A stretch of 51,020 nt of DNA from a virus. This document shows, one piece after another, positions 1 through 7,831 of the stretch. Below the pieces are notes generated by a model. It did not search any database and was not told the origin of the DNA. It saw only the letters and a list, made by a program, of their open reading frames with translations. Each line of letters starts with the position of its first letter. Within the stretch, counting starts at the first letter, position 1. The DNA is taken from IMG/VR virus record IMGVR_UViG_3300030328_001017, positions 1 to 51,020 of that record; one strand, written 5' to 3'. Made by a program: the position numbers and the translations under genes.

Positions 1-593
1 TCGAACTGACCTACAAAGTTACAAGTAGATGCTGAGTTAATGAACGACTGATATCCACCAGCTGCACGAGAGTTAGCATTCTGAACGCCAGTAGCGTTAG
101 AAACATTATACGAATGGATCATATCAAATTCAACATCACGCCGAAGCTCAGTTCCACGCTTTTTCAATTGATACGCATATTCGTCTGCAACACCAGCTTG
201 ATCGACTGCTCTGCGAGTACCAGACACAGCAATGGTCTTACCATTAATCTGAGTGTAGTTACCCAAGCGGGTACGATAAGGTCCAGAAATAGCGAACTTA
301 GCGCCAGTTGCTGGAGTCGCACCAGTACCACCAGAACCCGTTGTATCAGGAGCAATCCAGTCTGTACCTTCACCGATACGAGAATTGCCTGGGGCTTCTA
401 GTTGGTCAGTCTGCCATTCGTGATAAATTGCAGTTGCTTTAGTTTTGCCAATAGATGACATAAAAGGAGTTTCATCACGAGTAATCATCGTGATAAAGTT
501 TGCTAGATCTTCCCGTTGGGAAACATCTTTACCAGTTCCACGGGCTGGTCCCTGAGGGCCACCAGTTCCGCGAACACCGAGTGTATTAGCCAT
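1..593 (-). CDS. Major capsid protein, SU10-like family (3' end cut by window)
   Basis: The first about 197 residues of a head shell protein. The N-terminus begins MANTLGVRGTGGPQ and runs into a segment reading TRDETPFMSSIGKTKA, then HEWQTD. This pattern (a short linker, 'PFMSSIG', 'HEWQTD') is characteristic of SU10/DUF5309-type HK97-fold capsid proteins. The start follows a clear GGAGG-type site (positions 601-607 on the minus strand). The gene lies directly downstream of the scaffold gene, the usual order for podoviruses. The family is normally over 300 residues, so the C-terminal part lies beyond the window. The gene does not join in frame to the fragment at 51020. Family assignment is by motif recall and fairly sure. 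Confidence 0.8.
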   Translation of the reverse strand, partial: MANTLGVRGTGGPQGPARGTGKDVSQREDLANFITMITRDETPFMSSIGKTKATAIYHEWQTDQLEAPGNSRIGEGTDWIAPDTTGSGGTGATPATGAKFAISGPYRTRLGNYTQINGKTIAVSGTRRAVDQAGVADEYAYQLKKRGTELRRDVEFDMIHSYNVSNATGVQNANSRAAGGYQSFINSASTCNFVGQF

Positions 594-613
594 TTAATTA
601 TACCTCCAAGGTA

Positions 614-1717
614 TTAAAGATTTAAAGAGCGTTGAGCAAGTCCTCTTAAGAAATCCATTTGATCTTCGTTAGAAGAGTTAGGATCCATAGCCCTGGCCCG
701 TAAAGCAGAAGCTGCATCTTGTTTCTTTTTAGTTGCAGTCTTAGCTTTCTTAAGCGGAGCTTTCTTGGCAGGTGTATTCTTTCTTTTAGCAGTACCTTTA
801 GTGATACCTTGTTTTAGTCTACGATAATCATCGACAAATTTAACAATCACAGGATCGGCAATTGTGTCCAGAACCTCTGGAGCAATACCTTCTTCAATAG
901 CAAATTCACGAATTGCTGTAGCAGTCTTTTCATCGAAGTCTGGAATAATGTCAGGGATTGCTTGATTGAAATAATCAATCTGTGCCTTCCATTGTTTCTG
1001 TGCTTCTTGTTGTTCTGCTTTTTGAAGAGTTTCTACTAGTTCCTCTCGTTTATTACGAGCATCCCAGTATTTCTTTTGTGCTTGTTCTCTTTTATCTTTA
1101 AGTTCACCGACTTCATAAGTATCACCTTCTTCACGAGCCTTTTCAATTTGGCTTTCGATTTTATGATACTCTTTAGAAAGAGCCTGTTCGTTTGAGTATA
1201 GTATAGTAGCAGATGCTTTTGAAAGGTTTTGGATTTCCGCTGCCTTGTTTTGATATTCTGCTTCTATCTGTTTTCTTGCGTCACCGAGTTCACGACCCTT
1301 TTTAGAAAGATGTTGTTCAGTAGAGTAACCTTTTATAAGATCACCAAAAGAAACTTCAGTTTGTTCCCCGTCAATTTTGACAGAAACCTTAGCTTCTAGA
1401 TCTAAATCATCTGTAGAGTACACAGTAGATTCATCGGTAGCGGATTCTTCATCGGCATCTTCTTCATCTGTATCTTCTTCAGTTTCTTCGATCTCTTCTT
1501 CTTCATCTTCGCTATCGTCTTCCTCTGATGTATTTGGGTCTTCTTCATCAGATTCGTCCGTGTCTAACTCAGGTACTTGCTCTTCGGGTAGAGTATCTAC
1601 GAAATCGGAGTTTCGTACAATGTCAGCCAGCAAAGCCTCTTCAGTTTGACTATTAACCTCTGCTACAGAATCATCCGTTTGGGTAGAGTCTGGGGGTGCT
1701 TCGGTATTCTTATCCAT
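614..1717 (-). CDS. Scaffolding (capsid assembly) protein
   Basis: 367 residues with the typical composition of a podovirus scaffold. An extremely acidic Asp/Glu-rich stretch spans about residues 40-115, charged helical and coiled-coil sequence about 140-250, and a Lys/Ala-rich basic tail about 300-340 is followed by a short amphipathic end. Scaffolds fill the procapsid and contact the shell through a basic C-terminal helix. The position immediately upstream of the capsid gene and downstream of the portal agrees. No sequence motif proves the role, so the call rests on order, length and composition. Confidence 0.75.
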   Translation of the reverse strand: MDKNTEAPPDSTQTDDSVAEVNSQTEEALLADIVRNSDFVDTLPEEQVPELDTDESDEEDPNTSEEDDSEDEEEEIEETEEDTDEEDADEESATDESTVYSTDDLDLEAKVSVKIDGEQTEVSFGDLIKGYSTEQHLSKKGRELGDARKQIEAEYQNKAAEIQNLSKASATILYSNEQALSKEYHKIESQIEKAREEGDTYEVGELKDKREQAQKKYWDARNKREELVETLQKAEQQEAQKQWKAQIDYFNQAIPDIIPDFDEKTATAIREFAIEEGIAPEVLDTIADPVIVKFVDDYRRLKQGITKGTAKRKNTPAKKAPLKKAKTATKKKQDAASALRARAMDPNSSNEDQMDFLRGLAQRSLNL

Positions 1718-1910
1718 TTGCTACCTCCTTCTTTGGAGTTGCTTTTTTAGAATTTTTTAATACTTCATAACGTTCAACAAGTTCATATAGACTTACAAGT
1801 TTATCAGCATTAAGTTTTGCCTTACCTGCGCTACGCATAGAATCATATTCTAATGTGTTGATCATTTCATAGTAATTTGTTAATAGAGCATCAATATCAA
1901 TTGCTCTCAT
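1710..1910 (-). CDS. Hypothetical protein, 66 aa
   Basis: A small helical, charged protein starting MRAIDIDALLTNYYEM. I chose the ATG at 1910 over an upstream in-frame one because a perfect GGAGG lies 7 nt before it. Its end overlaps the scaffold start by 8 nt and its start overlaps the preceding gene, so translation is probably coupled. It sits between portal and scaffold; function unknown. Confidence 0.7.
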   Translation of the reverse strand: MRAIDIDALLTNYYEMINTLEYDSMRSAGKAKLNADKLVSLYELVERYEVLKNSKKATPKKEVANG

Positions 1911-2232
1911 TGTTGTCCTCCTGTAAATGCGGAATATTCTTTCCGTACATCTCAAAGCTCATCATTTTCTCTTTGACACTACCAAGTGCCATAGCAGAAG
2001 AGTAGAGAAACTCACGAGATTTAGTTTCATGTGGATCTGTCTTTAACCACTCTATGAAGAAATCAATTAAGACTTCACCATATACTTCATCAAAGAACTC
2101 ATCCCGTTCCTTAGCAGCAAAATGTCCTTTAACATGAGCTTGCCTTGCTAGTTCTTCGGGATGAATTTTATGATTACCATATGATTTCTCGTTTCCCAAC
2201 TTCTTCTCAGCTGTCTTACGATACTTATCCAT
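1897..2232 (-). CDS. Hypothetical head-module protein, 111 aa
   Basis: A charged protein with a His/Lys-rich N-terminal third (NEKSYGNHKIHPEELARQ) and an aromatic helix (FFDEVYGEVLIDFFIEWLKT). It lies in the portal-to-capsid operon with a 3-nt gap to the upstream gene and a 14-nt overlap with the downstream one. Podoviruses often carry a small assembly or tail-attachment protein here, but nothing in the sequence identifies this one. Confidence 0.7.
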   Translation of the reverse strand: MDKYRKTAEKKLGNEKSYGNHKIHPEELARQAHVKGHFAAKERDEFFDEVYGEVLIDFFIEWLKTDPHETKSREFLYSSAMALGSVKEKMMSFEMYGKNIPHLQEDNNESN

Positions 2233-2235
2233 TAC

Positions 2236-2538
2236 TTACACACGATGGTGGATATAGATACGCTCATCAGTTTGAGCAGCTGTACCGTGTGCTGTTTTAA
2301 CATTTTCCATTACACAAGCACCGTGTCCACCAACATGTGTGTAATTAAGAAATTCTTTTGCTGGAACCTTAATGCCTTTATCAGACGCATTAATTGAGCC
2401 AGCGCATTTAAGATCAAGTGTAATTACAGAATCTGTTTCATTTGTAAATACAACTGTTTTATTACCTGAGGTACTTGTTACTGCAGTTCCTGCCTGAGTT
2501 CCTCCTACACCAAGTTTACTAATAGTCGAATGTGCCAT
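2236..2538 (-). CDS. Hypothetical structural protein, 100 aa (decoration-like)
   Basis: A Gly/Thr/Ser-rich protein predicted to be mostly beta-strand (TSTSGNKTVVFTNETDSVITLDL), without charged helices or membrane segments. It is packed head to tail after the portal gene with no gap. Beta-rich proteins of this size beside the capsid gene are often decoration or head-fibre proteins; that role is inferred from context only. Confidence 0.65.
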   Translation of the reverse strand: MAHSTISKLGVGGTQAGTAVTSTSGNKTVVFTNETDSVITLDLKCAGSINASDKGIKVPAKEFLNYTHVGGHGACVMENVKTAHGTAAQTDERIYIHHRV

Positions 2539-4719
2539 TTATTTCATCTCCTGAGGTCCCTGTGGTCCCATCTGTGGTTGTGGCTGTTGTTGAGGTGGGC
2601 TTAGGATTTGCCTAGCTAACATAATAATCTGGTCATACCCAGGATGTTCTGGTAACTCAGCACCCTCTTTCGTTGCTTTAATTTGTAAATCTGCCCATTC
2701 TTGAAAGTGTTTATCAATTGATACTGCAAGTTGTTTAGCATTATCATCCATAGTGTTCTTAGTTTGAGCACCAGTATAAACAACGTTTGCTTCGGATAAT
2801 GCAGCTTCAGCTTCAACCTTACGTTTTTGTAATGCTTGATCTGCTTGTGCCTGTTGCTGCTGTTGTTGCATTGCTTGTGTTGCTTTTTCTTTAAACTCAT
2901 CAGTATTATAATCTACTAAGAAATCATTACTATCGATATCCATAGCTTCAATTAGTTTCGTAGCTAAGACTGCAGGAGCTTCTGGTTTAACAACTATACC
3001 TGAACCTTGTTGTGCAAGGCCAGGAAGTATCTCTGCACCAATGCGGCTATACTTTTGAATTAAAGAAGAATTAGAATTTTCACCAATATCAAGAAGTACT
3101 TCTAAATCCATAGTCGATGGTAATGTTGACATATCAATAGTCTTATACACACCGTCCATGTTGTAATTAACAGTTCCCTTAGTATTCCTACGCATTGTAG
3201 AATAAACACCAGCTAATAGGCGTTTAAAGCCTGTTTCTGCAAACCTACGAGCAATGTGTTGAATACGTTTCTGTGCTGCTGATTGGACAGCTGATAGTTT
3301 CTGTTCAGAGTTTCCAGACACATATAGCGTATCGTTAAGACCTTGAGCAGCCTTGGACATACCTGTGGCTTGTTCTTTAATAAGCTGAAGATGTTCAAGA
3401 AGTGGAACTGTACCAGTGGAAATTGTTTCTGGTGGTAACTGCGCTACTGCACCAGTGGGGTTTCCATTAGTTGGTATAATCTGTTTAGGCTTCATGTTTT
3501 GCAATGCAGAGAAGTCTACCACATTAGGATCAGCCAGTTTAGGCGAATAGTTAGTGAGGTAAGTGTTCTCTACAAAGCCACGTAGTATAGCTGTCGATGC
3601 TAATGTAGAACTACGTGTGAAGTCTGCCATAGACAATCCATAAAATTCAAATGGAATATCTATAGGGACAATTGAAGCCATAGGGATTTCATCACAATCT
3701 TCTTCGTGAAGAATATGAGATCCTGCTATAATAAAGTGTTTTAGTTCAGCAATACCATCACCATCACGATCAACACGCATCCAGCATTCTGTGACCACAA
3801 CCTCACGGTTAGCCTCAAGTGGAAGTATGTCTTGTTGCATAGATCCTTGATAGTATTCCTGTCCTGTAATCTGTTTACGTGCAGCAATATCTTGAGAGTA
3901 CTTTGTATTGCCTACCCAAGAGTCATCACCTAGTTCATCCCACTCATCAATATTATCAGCCATATCGGGATAATACTTACGGATCTCTGAACGTGTCATC
4001 TCAGTTTGCATACCTACAAAGGTAGCACTGTCGATACATGTAGCATCTCTAGAAATACGAAAGTTTTCTGGTGGGATTAATTCAATCTTAACACGAGACT
4101 TATCTATCCGTTTACGTATACGAACATCAATGTACATGAGTTGTACTTCTTGAGAAAACTCTTCTGATTGGTTTTCGTATTCTAGATTACCAACGATTTC
4201 TACATTATCGTCTGCTAAAAGCTCATCCAGGTTTGGCTGACTAATGCGCTCGTATTCTTCGAATACGTAATCGTAATCTTCAACATAAGCCCAACGACAC
4301 GTTGCGTTCTTCCATAGTAATGCTGCTTTCATCCATTGTTGGATAAGTTCCCATCCATCATTCTTTTTAAATATACAATAATTAGTTAGATCGGATGCAT
4401 CCTTAGCAGCTTGGATTGCTGCAGGAGAACTATCCCAGGGCATAAACCTAGCTAGTCTTTTATTTGTAAGAAACAAATCTGATAGAACTGCTGTGTACGC
4501 TTCGACTACTTCTGTAGTAGACGTATCTACAATCGTGCTTACTCCTTGTGGAGATAGATGGTAGTCAGCGACACCAGCATATTCATACGTAGCCTTAAGC
4601 CTTTCTCGTGCTAGTTCAGATGAATTAAGCCAATCACCCGTAGAGTTCTGAACACCAGTCTCTACCATGTTGATCAGTTGTTCATCACTAACAACTTCTT
4701 TGTAACCATCGGGGGTCAT
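2539..4719 (-). CDS. Portal (head-tail connector) protein
   Basis: 726 residues, the size of P22/phiEco32/SU10-type podovirus portals rather than the roughly 535 aa of T7 gp8. Portals form the dodecameric ring through which DNA is packaged and ejected. Visible features are a long acidic N-terminal half with Trp-rich helices, a stretch with PIDIPFEFYGLSMAD and a bundle-forming region SGNSEQKLSAVQSAAQKRIQ typical of this family, and a Gln-rich low-complexity tail at about 615-635 followed by a Pro/Gln end (QQQPQPQMGPQGPQ). The start has a GGAGG site and overlaps the upstream stop as TAATG. The SU10-like capsid gene nearby supports a portal of this class. Confidence 0.85.
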   Translation of the reverse strand: MTPDGYKEVVSDEQLINMVETGVQNSTGDWLNSSELARERLKATYEYAGVADYHLSPQGVSTIVDTSTTEVVEAYTAVLSDLFLTNKRLARFMPWDSSPAAIQAAKDASDLTNYCIFKKNDGWELIQQWMKAALLWKNATCRWAYVEDYDYVFEEYERISQPNLDELLADDNVEIVGNLEYENQSEEFSQEVQLMYIDVRIRKRIDKSRVKIELIPPENFRISRDATCIDSATFVGMQTEMTRSEIRKYYPDMADNIDEWDELGDDSWVGNTKYSQDIAARKQITGQEYYQGSMQQDILPLEANREVVVTECWMRVDRDGDGIAELKHFIIAGSHILHEEDCDEIPMASIVPIDIPFEFYGLSMADFTRSSTLASTAILRGFVENTYLTNYSPKLADPNVVDFSALQNMKPKQIIPTNGNPTGAVAQLPPETISTGTVPLLEHLQLIKEQATGMSKAAQGLNDTLYVSGNSEQKLSAVQSAAQKRIQHIARRFAETGFKRLLAGVYSTMRRNTKGTVNYNMDGVYKTIDMSTLPSTMDLEVLLDIGENSNSSLIQKYSRIGAEILPGLAQQGSGIVVKPEAPAVLATKLIEAMDIDSNDFLVDYNTDEFKEKATQAMQQQQQQAQADQALQKRKVEAEAALSEANVVYTGAQTKNTMDDNAKQLAVSIDKHFQEWADLQIKATKEGAELPEHPGYDQIIMLARQILSPPQQQPQPQMGPQGPQEMK

Positions 4720-4859
4720 TATCGTTTACCTCCCTCTGGTGAGTATATAGGCTTGGCATTCTCTAAAGCCTTTAAGTCATAAGAACCCGCCTTAGGTAAC
4801 TTTGGTTGAGGTTTTTTAGCCTCTTTCTGTTTATGTGTTTCTTGTACAAATCTAGACAT
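4719..4859 (-). CDS. Hypothetical basic protein, 46 aa
   Basis: A short Lys/Pro-rich reading frame (MSRFVQETHKQKEAKKPQ...) ending PEGGKR. Its TAA overlaps the portal ATG (TAATG) and it has a GGAGTGG-like ribosome site. Its last codons also hold the portal Shine-Dalgarno, so it may serve mainly to couple portal translation. Function unknown. Confidence 0.55.
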   Translation of the reverse strand: MSRFVQETHKQKEAKKPQPKLPKAGSYDLKALENAKPIYSPEGGKR

Positions 4860-4891
4860 TTACCACTCCTGGGTTATTACAACATATGTCT

Positions 4892-5089
4892 TTAAAAATA
4901 TTTATTAATAATCTCAAGCTTTTCATCCCAAGCTGCTATCGCCACTAGCTCGTCCTCAACAGCTTGTAAGATATCGCTATGTTCTCCTATACCCACAGGG
5001 TTTTCTAGATATATATCTACATTTGCTCTGTGTTTAGCAATGTGTCCCTCTGCGTGTAGTTTAATAGCACCTAATATATCTACACTCAT
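4892..5089 (-). CDS. Conserved small phage protein, 65 aa
   Basis: A soluble helical protein beginning MSVDILGAIKLHAEGHIAKH and containing YLENPVGIGEH. I recall similar small proteins beside portal genes in marine podoviruses, with no assigned function. A ribosome site (AGAGAAAGAGAA) precedes it and its ATG overlaps the upstream stop as ATGA. Confidence 0.65.
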   Translation of the reverse strand: MSVDILGAIKLHAEGHIAKHRANVDIYLENPVGIGEHSDILQAVEDELVAIAAWDEKLEIINKYF

Positions 5090-5217
5090 TTCTCTTTCTC
5101 CTCTACTCTTAAGAGTTTGTTTATACTAACACGAATACTGTTAAGCCATACTATAGGGCTTTTGTATTCCTTGGGTCTTCGTTTTCGTTTTGGTTTCTGA
5201 TATGGAATATGTATCAT
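5086..5217 (-). CDS. Hypothetical basic protein, 43 aa
   Basis: Starts MIHIPYQKPKRKRRPKEYK and is strongly basic. It ends with the ATGA overlap to the next gene. It overlaps the 3' part of the DUF1289 gene in another frame, so one of the two may be shorter than drawn. The stop/start coupling favours this frame being translated. Confidence 0.5.
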   Translation of the reverse strand: MIHIPYQKPKRKRRPKEYKSPIVWLNSIRVSINKLLRVEEKEK

Positions 5218-5329
5218 TTTTTAATCCATCCAGATAGTGATTCCTTATTTGATCTATGGTACGACCACATCCAACACAATACTTTCCCATAGCATCTAAT
5301 CTGCAAACACTAACACATGGGCTATTCAT
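5141..5329 (-). CDS. DUF1289-like four-cysteine protein, 62 aa
   Basis: The N-terminus matches the DUF1289 pattern: SPCVSVCRLDAMGKYCVGCGRT, with Cys5, Cys9, Cys18 and Cys21. DUF1289 proteins are small bacterial proteins whose four cysteines probably bind a metal or Fe-S centre; their function is unsettled. The Thr/Lys-rich C-terminus (TKTKTKTQ) lies over the frame of the next gene and may be less meaningful. It sits among lysis and membrane genes, 3' of a secreted-looking protein. Uncommon cargo for a phage. Confidence 0.65.
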   Translation of the reverse strand: MNSPCVSVCRLDAMGKYCVGCGRTIDQIRNHYLDGLKNDTYSISETKTKTKTQGIQKPYSMA

Positions 5330-5531
5330 TTATAAAATCCACAATAATGTATTTATCACCTTCTTGTTCTAGCTCTACGGTTTGTTTCTTACAGCTATAC
5401 AAATGTCCTGATCCTACGTTTCTATCGATCTTACGTTTTACAGCAAGACATTCTGATAACTTAAAGTGTGGTGTCCATTCTTTAGCTTCGCCACCGAGTG
5501 TTAAGAATAAAACAAAAAGAGTCTCTACCAT
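5322..5531 (-). CDS. Small secreted-looking protein, 69 aa
   Basis: The N-terminus MVETLFVLFLTLGGEAKEW resembles a signal peptide or short membrane anchor, followed by a soluble domain with two Cys (ECLAV, YSCKK). Its ATG overlaps the upstream stop as TAATG. It lies directly after a membrane/coiled-coil protein, so a role in lysis (for example an outer spanin-like partner) is possible, but there is no lipobox. Confidence 0.55.
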   Translation of the reverse strand: MVETLFVLFLTLGGEAKEWTPHFKLSECLAVKRKIDRNVGSGHLYSCKKQTVELEQEGDKYIIVDFINE

Positions 5532-5932
5532 TACTTGACTCCATTATGTCTCATAGTTTCGATGTGTGATTCTAGATTAGTTATTCGCTTTTCATAGAAA
5601 TCCAAGGTTAGTTTTTGTTGTTGATCGTAAGGAGCTTTGCCCTCTTCTATCTGCTTTTGTAATTTCTCTAGTTCACCTGTAATATGTTCTATCAACATAT
5701 ACTGTTCACTGTCTGCAGGTAAGCTGCCCATTTCGCCTCTAGGCCATTTTATACGGAACTCTGTATTTTGTCCTAAGTCTGCACCCATCATGGTTACATT
5801 GGTTTCTATTTTATTAAGACGTTCTATAATTCCGAAGTATGCCCATGTAGCGATACTGGCCGCTGCTATGAGACTAATCATGTTTCTTAGGGGGAGTGCT
5901 ACTTCTGTACTATCGCTAACTTTAGGCATCAT
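5531..5932 (-). CDS. Membrane-anchored coiled-coil protein, 133 aa (spanin-like)
   Basis: One membrane segment at about residues 17-36 (ISLIAAASIATWAYFGII) is followed by a long soluble part ending in helical heptad-like sequence (EHITGELEKLQKQIEEG, KRITNLESHIETM). A single N-terminal anchor plus periplasmic coiled coil is the build of an inner-membrane spanin. That role is inferred from topology and neighbours, not from homology. It overlaps the upstream gene by 4 nt. Confidence 0.6.
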   Translation of the reverse strand: MMPKVSDSTEVALPLRNMISLIAAASIATWAYFGIIERLNKIETNVTMMGADLGQNTEFRIKWPRGEMGSLPADSEQYMLIEHITGELEKLQKQIEEGKAPYDQQQKLTLDFYEKRITNLESHIETMRHNGVK

Positions 5933-6141
5933 TCGACCCCCATGATTCTTGACAGTCCGAATACCTCCATAAGCATAAAGGTAAAGAAAAGGAGTAACAC
6001 ACCACCCGCTATTAGCTTACCGCTAAAGTTTGTCGAGCCTATTCGTATTGCTATGAATTCGTTTCCCAGTATTCGTAACACAAGTTCAAAACTATTCTCA
6101 CCTACATTTAGAGATACTGGTTTTTTATTTTCATCAGTCAC
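5929..6141 (-). CDS. Small membrane protein, 70 aa (GTG start)
   Basis: I place the start at the GTG at 6141, 7 nt after AAGGA, giving MTDENKKPVSLNVGENSF. The upstream in-frame ATG would bury the start deep in the previous gene. The GTG overlaps the stop of the preceding gene by a few bases. One strong membrane segment (GKLIAGGVLLLFFTFMLMEV) lies near the C-terminus. Function unknown, probably in the lysis or envelope group. Confidence 0.6.
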   Translation of the reverse strand: MTDENKKPVSLNVGENSFELVLRILGNEFIAIRIGSTNFSGKLIAGGVLLLFFTFMLMEVFGLSRIMGVE

Positions 6142-6352
6142 AGCTATCCTTTCCCTGGCAGTCTTTTGGGAAACACTGTGGTAACATTTTATAATATTCA
6201 TTAGTGTAAAATGTTTCCCATCGGTCCTCTGCTACCATAAATTCACATTGTGTTTCTGTCATCACTTGGTCAAGTACCATTTGATTCCCTATGTATTGCC
6301 ACTCTTCTCCAGTATGGCCCCACATACTTATGACTAATACAAACTCTTTCAT
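6134..6352 (-). CDS. Conserved hypothetical protein, 72 aa
   Basis: Begins MKEFVLVISMWGHTGEEWQY and carries four Cys, three of them in the C-terminal region (PQCFPKDCQGKDSC). I recall close relatives as unannotated small proteins in marine podo- and siphophages. The hydrophobic N-terminus may be a weak signal peptide, and paired cysteines would suit a periplasmic protein. Confidence 0.6.
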   Translation of the reverse strand: MKEFVLVISMWGHTGEEWQYIGNQMVLDQVMTETQCEFMVAEDRWETFYTNEYYKMLPQCFPKDCQGKDSCD

Positions 6353-6353
6353 G

Positions 6354-7406
6354 TTAAGCTGCTTTGGCTGGATCTGTCCCCATCCATTTTCCCCACTCCT
6401 TATAATAATGGCGCATTCCTACTTCATCATGTATAGTGTAGTTTTCATGCCGCCCGTGTAATATGTTTCTGTTCTCAGTGCCTTCACGCATTGTTGTGCC
6501 CTGACCTGCAACACCAATCAAGTCTTCATGTAGGTTCCTACCAAATGGACCCCATATGCTATTGTGGTGTTTAATTCTTGTTTCCCTGTCTTCCTTGGAA
6601 TCCGACTTAAGACCGTATCCACGAAACTCTATTAGTACTTTGTTAGGACCTAAAGGAGTTACTGTGTCTGAACGATATGCGCTACCACGGAGGTTAAAGT
6701 TGTAGCCTGGGAAGAGGTCAACCATGTACCACTGGTTTGGTGGTAGATTGGGGAACGATAACTCACCTCTGTCCTGGAATCCATCGTACTCTTCATAGTT
6801 AACAGTGAAGCTGCTAACGTTAACGTGACCGTTGTCAAAAGGAATATTCTTACGAGCAAAGTATTCATCATTAAATCCTGATACCCTGTTAAAGTAATGC
6901 ATGAAATCATGGTAAAACTCGCTGTTGGTATCGTGCCACAGCTTATAATTAGTGTCGATTATTGCTTTATGATAGTGGAACACTTCAAGTGGTTCAGCAT
7001 CAATAGCCTCTATAATACAATCAAATGCCCCGTTAAGCCATTCTTTTAAAGACTGGGTTGGGTTATCATCAAGTGTAGCCCATACCATTCCACCATATCC
7101 TACTTCACTGTGTAGTCGATTACCAGTTATAATACTTACTGGTCCTGATACACCATGAAGCCCTGTGTTTTTATACACATGAATACCATGTTTATTTCTT
7201 ATCACAGCAATTGGTGTATGTGCAATTGTTGAAGTTCGATACCAGTCATCCTGGGGTAGTTCACTTTCATGGCAAACAGGAACCCATACTTTAGAGAATA
7301 TGGCTTCTAGTTCCTGGCTGTATATATCCCAATCCGAATATATCTTAGAGTTTATGTATTCTATGTTAGGTTCTTTAACCCAATCCTTGTGATTTCTTGG
7401 TGGCAT
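6354..7406 (-). CDS. Rieske-oxygenase homologue (atypical methanesulfonate-monooxygenase-like) lacking the [2Fe-2S] ligands
   Basis: 350 residues with the fold order of a Rieske non-heme iron oxygenase alpha subunit. The N-terminal part reads SKVWVPVCHESELP, then WYRTSTIAHTPIAVIRN, as in Rieske domains. The four cluster ligands are not kept: the C-x-H site is G82-L-H84 and the C-x2-H site reads VGYGGM (V102, G105). The catalytic domain keeps NYKLWHDTNSEFYHDFMH with H166 and H170, and D295 in HEDL, the usual 2-His-1-Asp iron site (spacing H-x3-H instead of H-x4-H). Phage HMO-2011 of SAR116 was reported to carry an 'atypical methanesulfonate monooxygenase', and this is probably its relative. 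Without the Rieske cluster it cannot take electrons in the normal way. Either ATG (7409 or 7406) is possible. Confidence 0.75.
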   Translation of the reverse strand: MPPRNHKDWVKEPNIEYINSKIYSDWDIYSQELEAIFSKVWVPVCHESELPQDDWYRTSTIAHTPIAVIRNKHGIHVYKNTGLHGVSGPVSIITGNRLHSEVGYGGMVWATLDDNPTQSLKEWLNGAFDCIIEAIDAEPLEVFHYHKAIIDTNYKLWHDTNSEFYHDFMHYFNRVSGFNDEYFARKNIPFDNGHVNVSSFTVNYEEYDGFQDRGELSFPNLPPNQWYMVDLFPGYNFNLRGSAYRSDTVTPLGPNKVLIEFRGYGLKSDSKEDRETRIKHHNSIWGPFGRNLHEDLIGVAGQGTTMREGTENRNILHGRHENYTIHDEVGMRHYYKEWGKWMGTDPAKAA

Positions 7407-7612
7407 CATTTGTCCCCTTTATGTTCGTGTCCCATCCAAATTCCAAAAACACCCGTCATTACGCCCATTACTACGGACACAAAAGCTGACTGTGCTCCTG
7501 TTGGATCAGGAAGATCCATAAACCACTCAGCGCATCGCCAAGACATTACTGTACTAGCCAACATCATAAAACGAGGTAGTATCTTCCATTTGAGAAATGT
7601 TTCTACTGACAC
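7406..7612 (-). CDS. Holin-like small membrane protein, 68 aa
   Basis: Starts MSVETFLKWKILPRFMMLAS. It has two membrane segments (about 13-32 and 42-60) and a charged tail GHEHKGDK. Length, two helices and charged C-terminus are those of a small class II holin. It has an AGGAGG site. The next gene starts within its stop. A second holin candidate lies at 49603-49998. Confidence 0.6.
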   Translation of the reverse strand: MSVETFLKWKILPRFMMLASTVMSWRCAEWFMDLPDPTGAQSAFVSVVMGVMTGVFGIWMGHEHKGDK

Positions 7613-7633
7613 AAGACCTACCTCCTTTTTATG

Positions 7634-7831
7634 TTAAGCTACTTCTTTTTCTAGCATTTCCATTTCTTCCTTGAGTGCCTTAAGCCTTCTTTTCTTTTGA
7701 ATCTGTTCCCGTTCTTCGGGGGATACATGTCGTTCAATATGCATACGTCCAAGTCCATCATGGTAGATGTCAATCTTATCACCTGATTTATAATCATCTT
7801 CCAAAGTCCAAGTTTTTTTAAACATCAACAT
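7634..7831 (-). CDS. Hypothetical charged protein, 65 aa
   Basis: I place the start at the ATG at 7831, preceded by AGGAGAAAG, giving MLMFKKTWTLEDDYKSGD. The C-terminal half is a highly charged helix (SPEEREQIQKKRRLKALKEE). First gene after TerL on this strand. No family recognised. Confidence 0.6.
   Translation of the reverse strand: MLMFKKTWTLEDDYKSGDKIDIYHDGLGRMHIERHVSPEEREQIQKKRRLKALKEEMEMLEKEVA

Noticed and set aside
1377-1649. Serine-rich open frame on the plus strand
   Set aside because: It is the complement of the Asp/Glu-rich stretch of the scaffold gene (GAA/GAT read backwards as TTC/ATC-type codons) and has no ribosome site.
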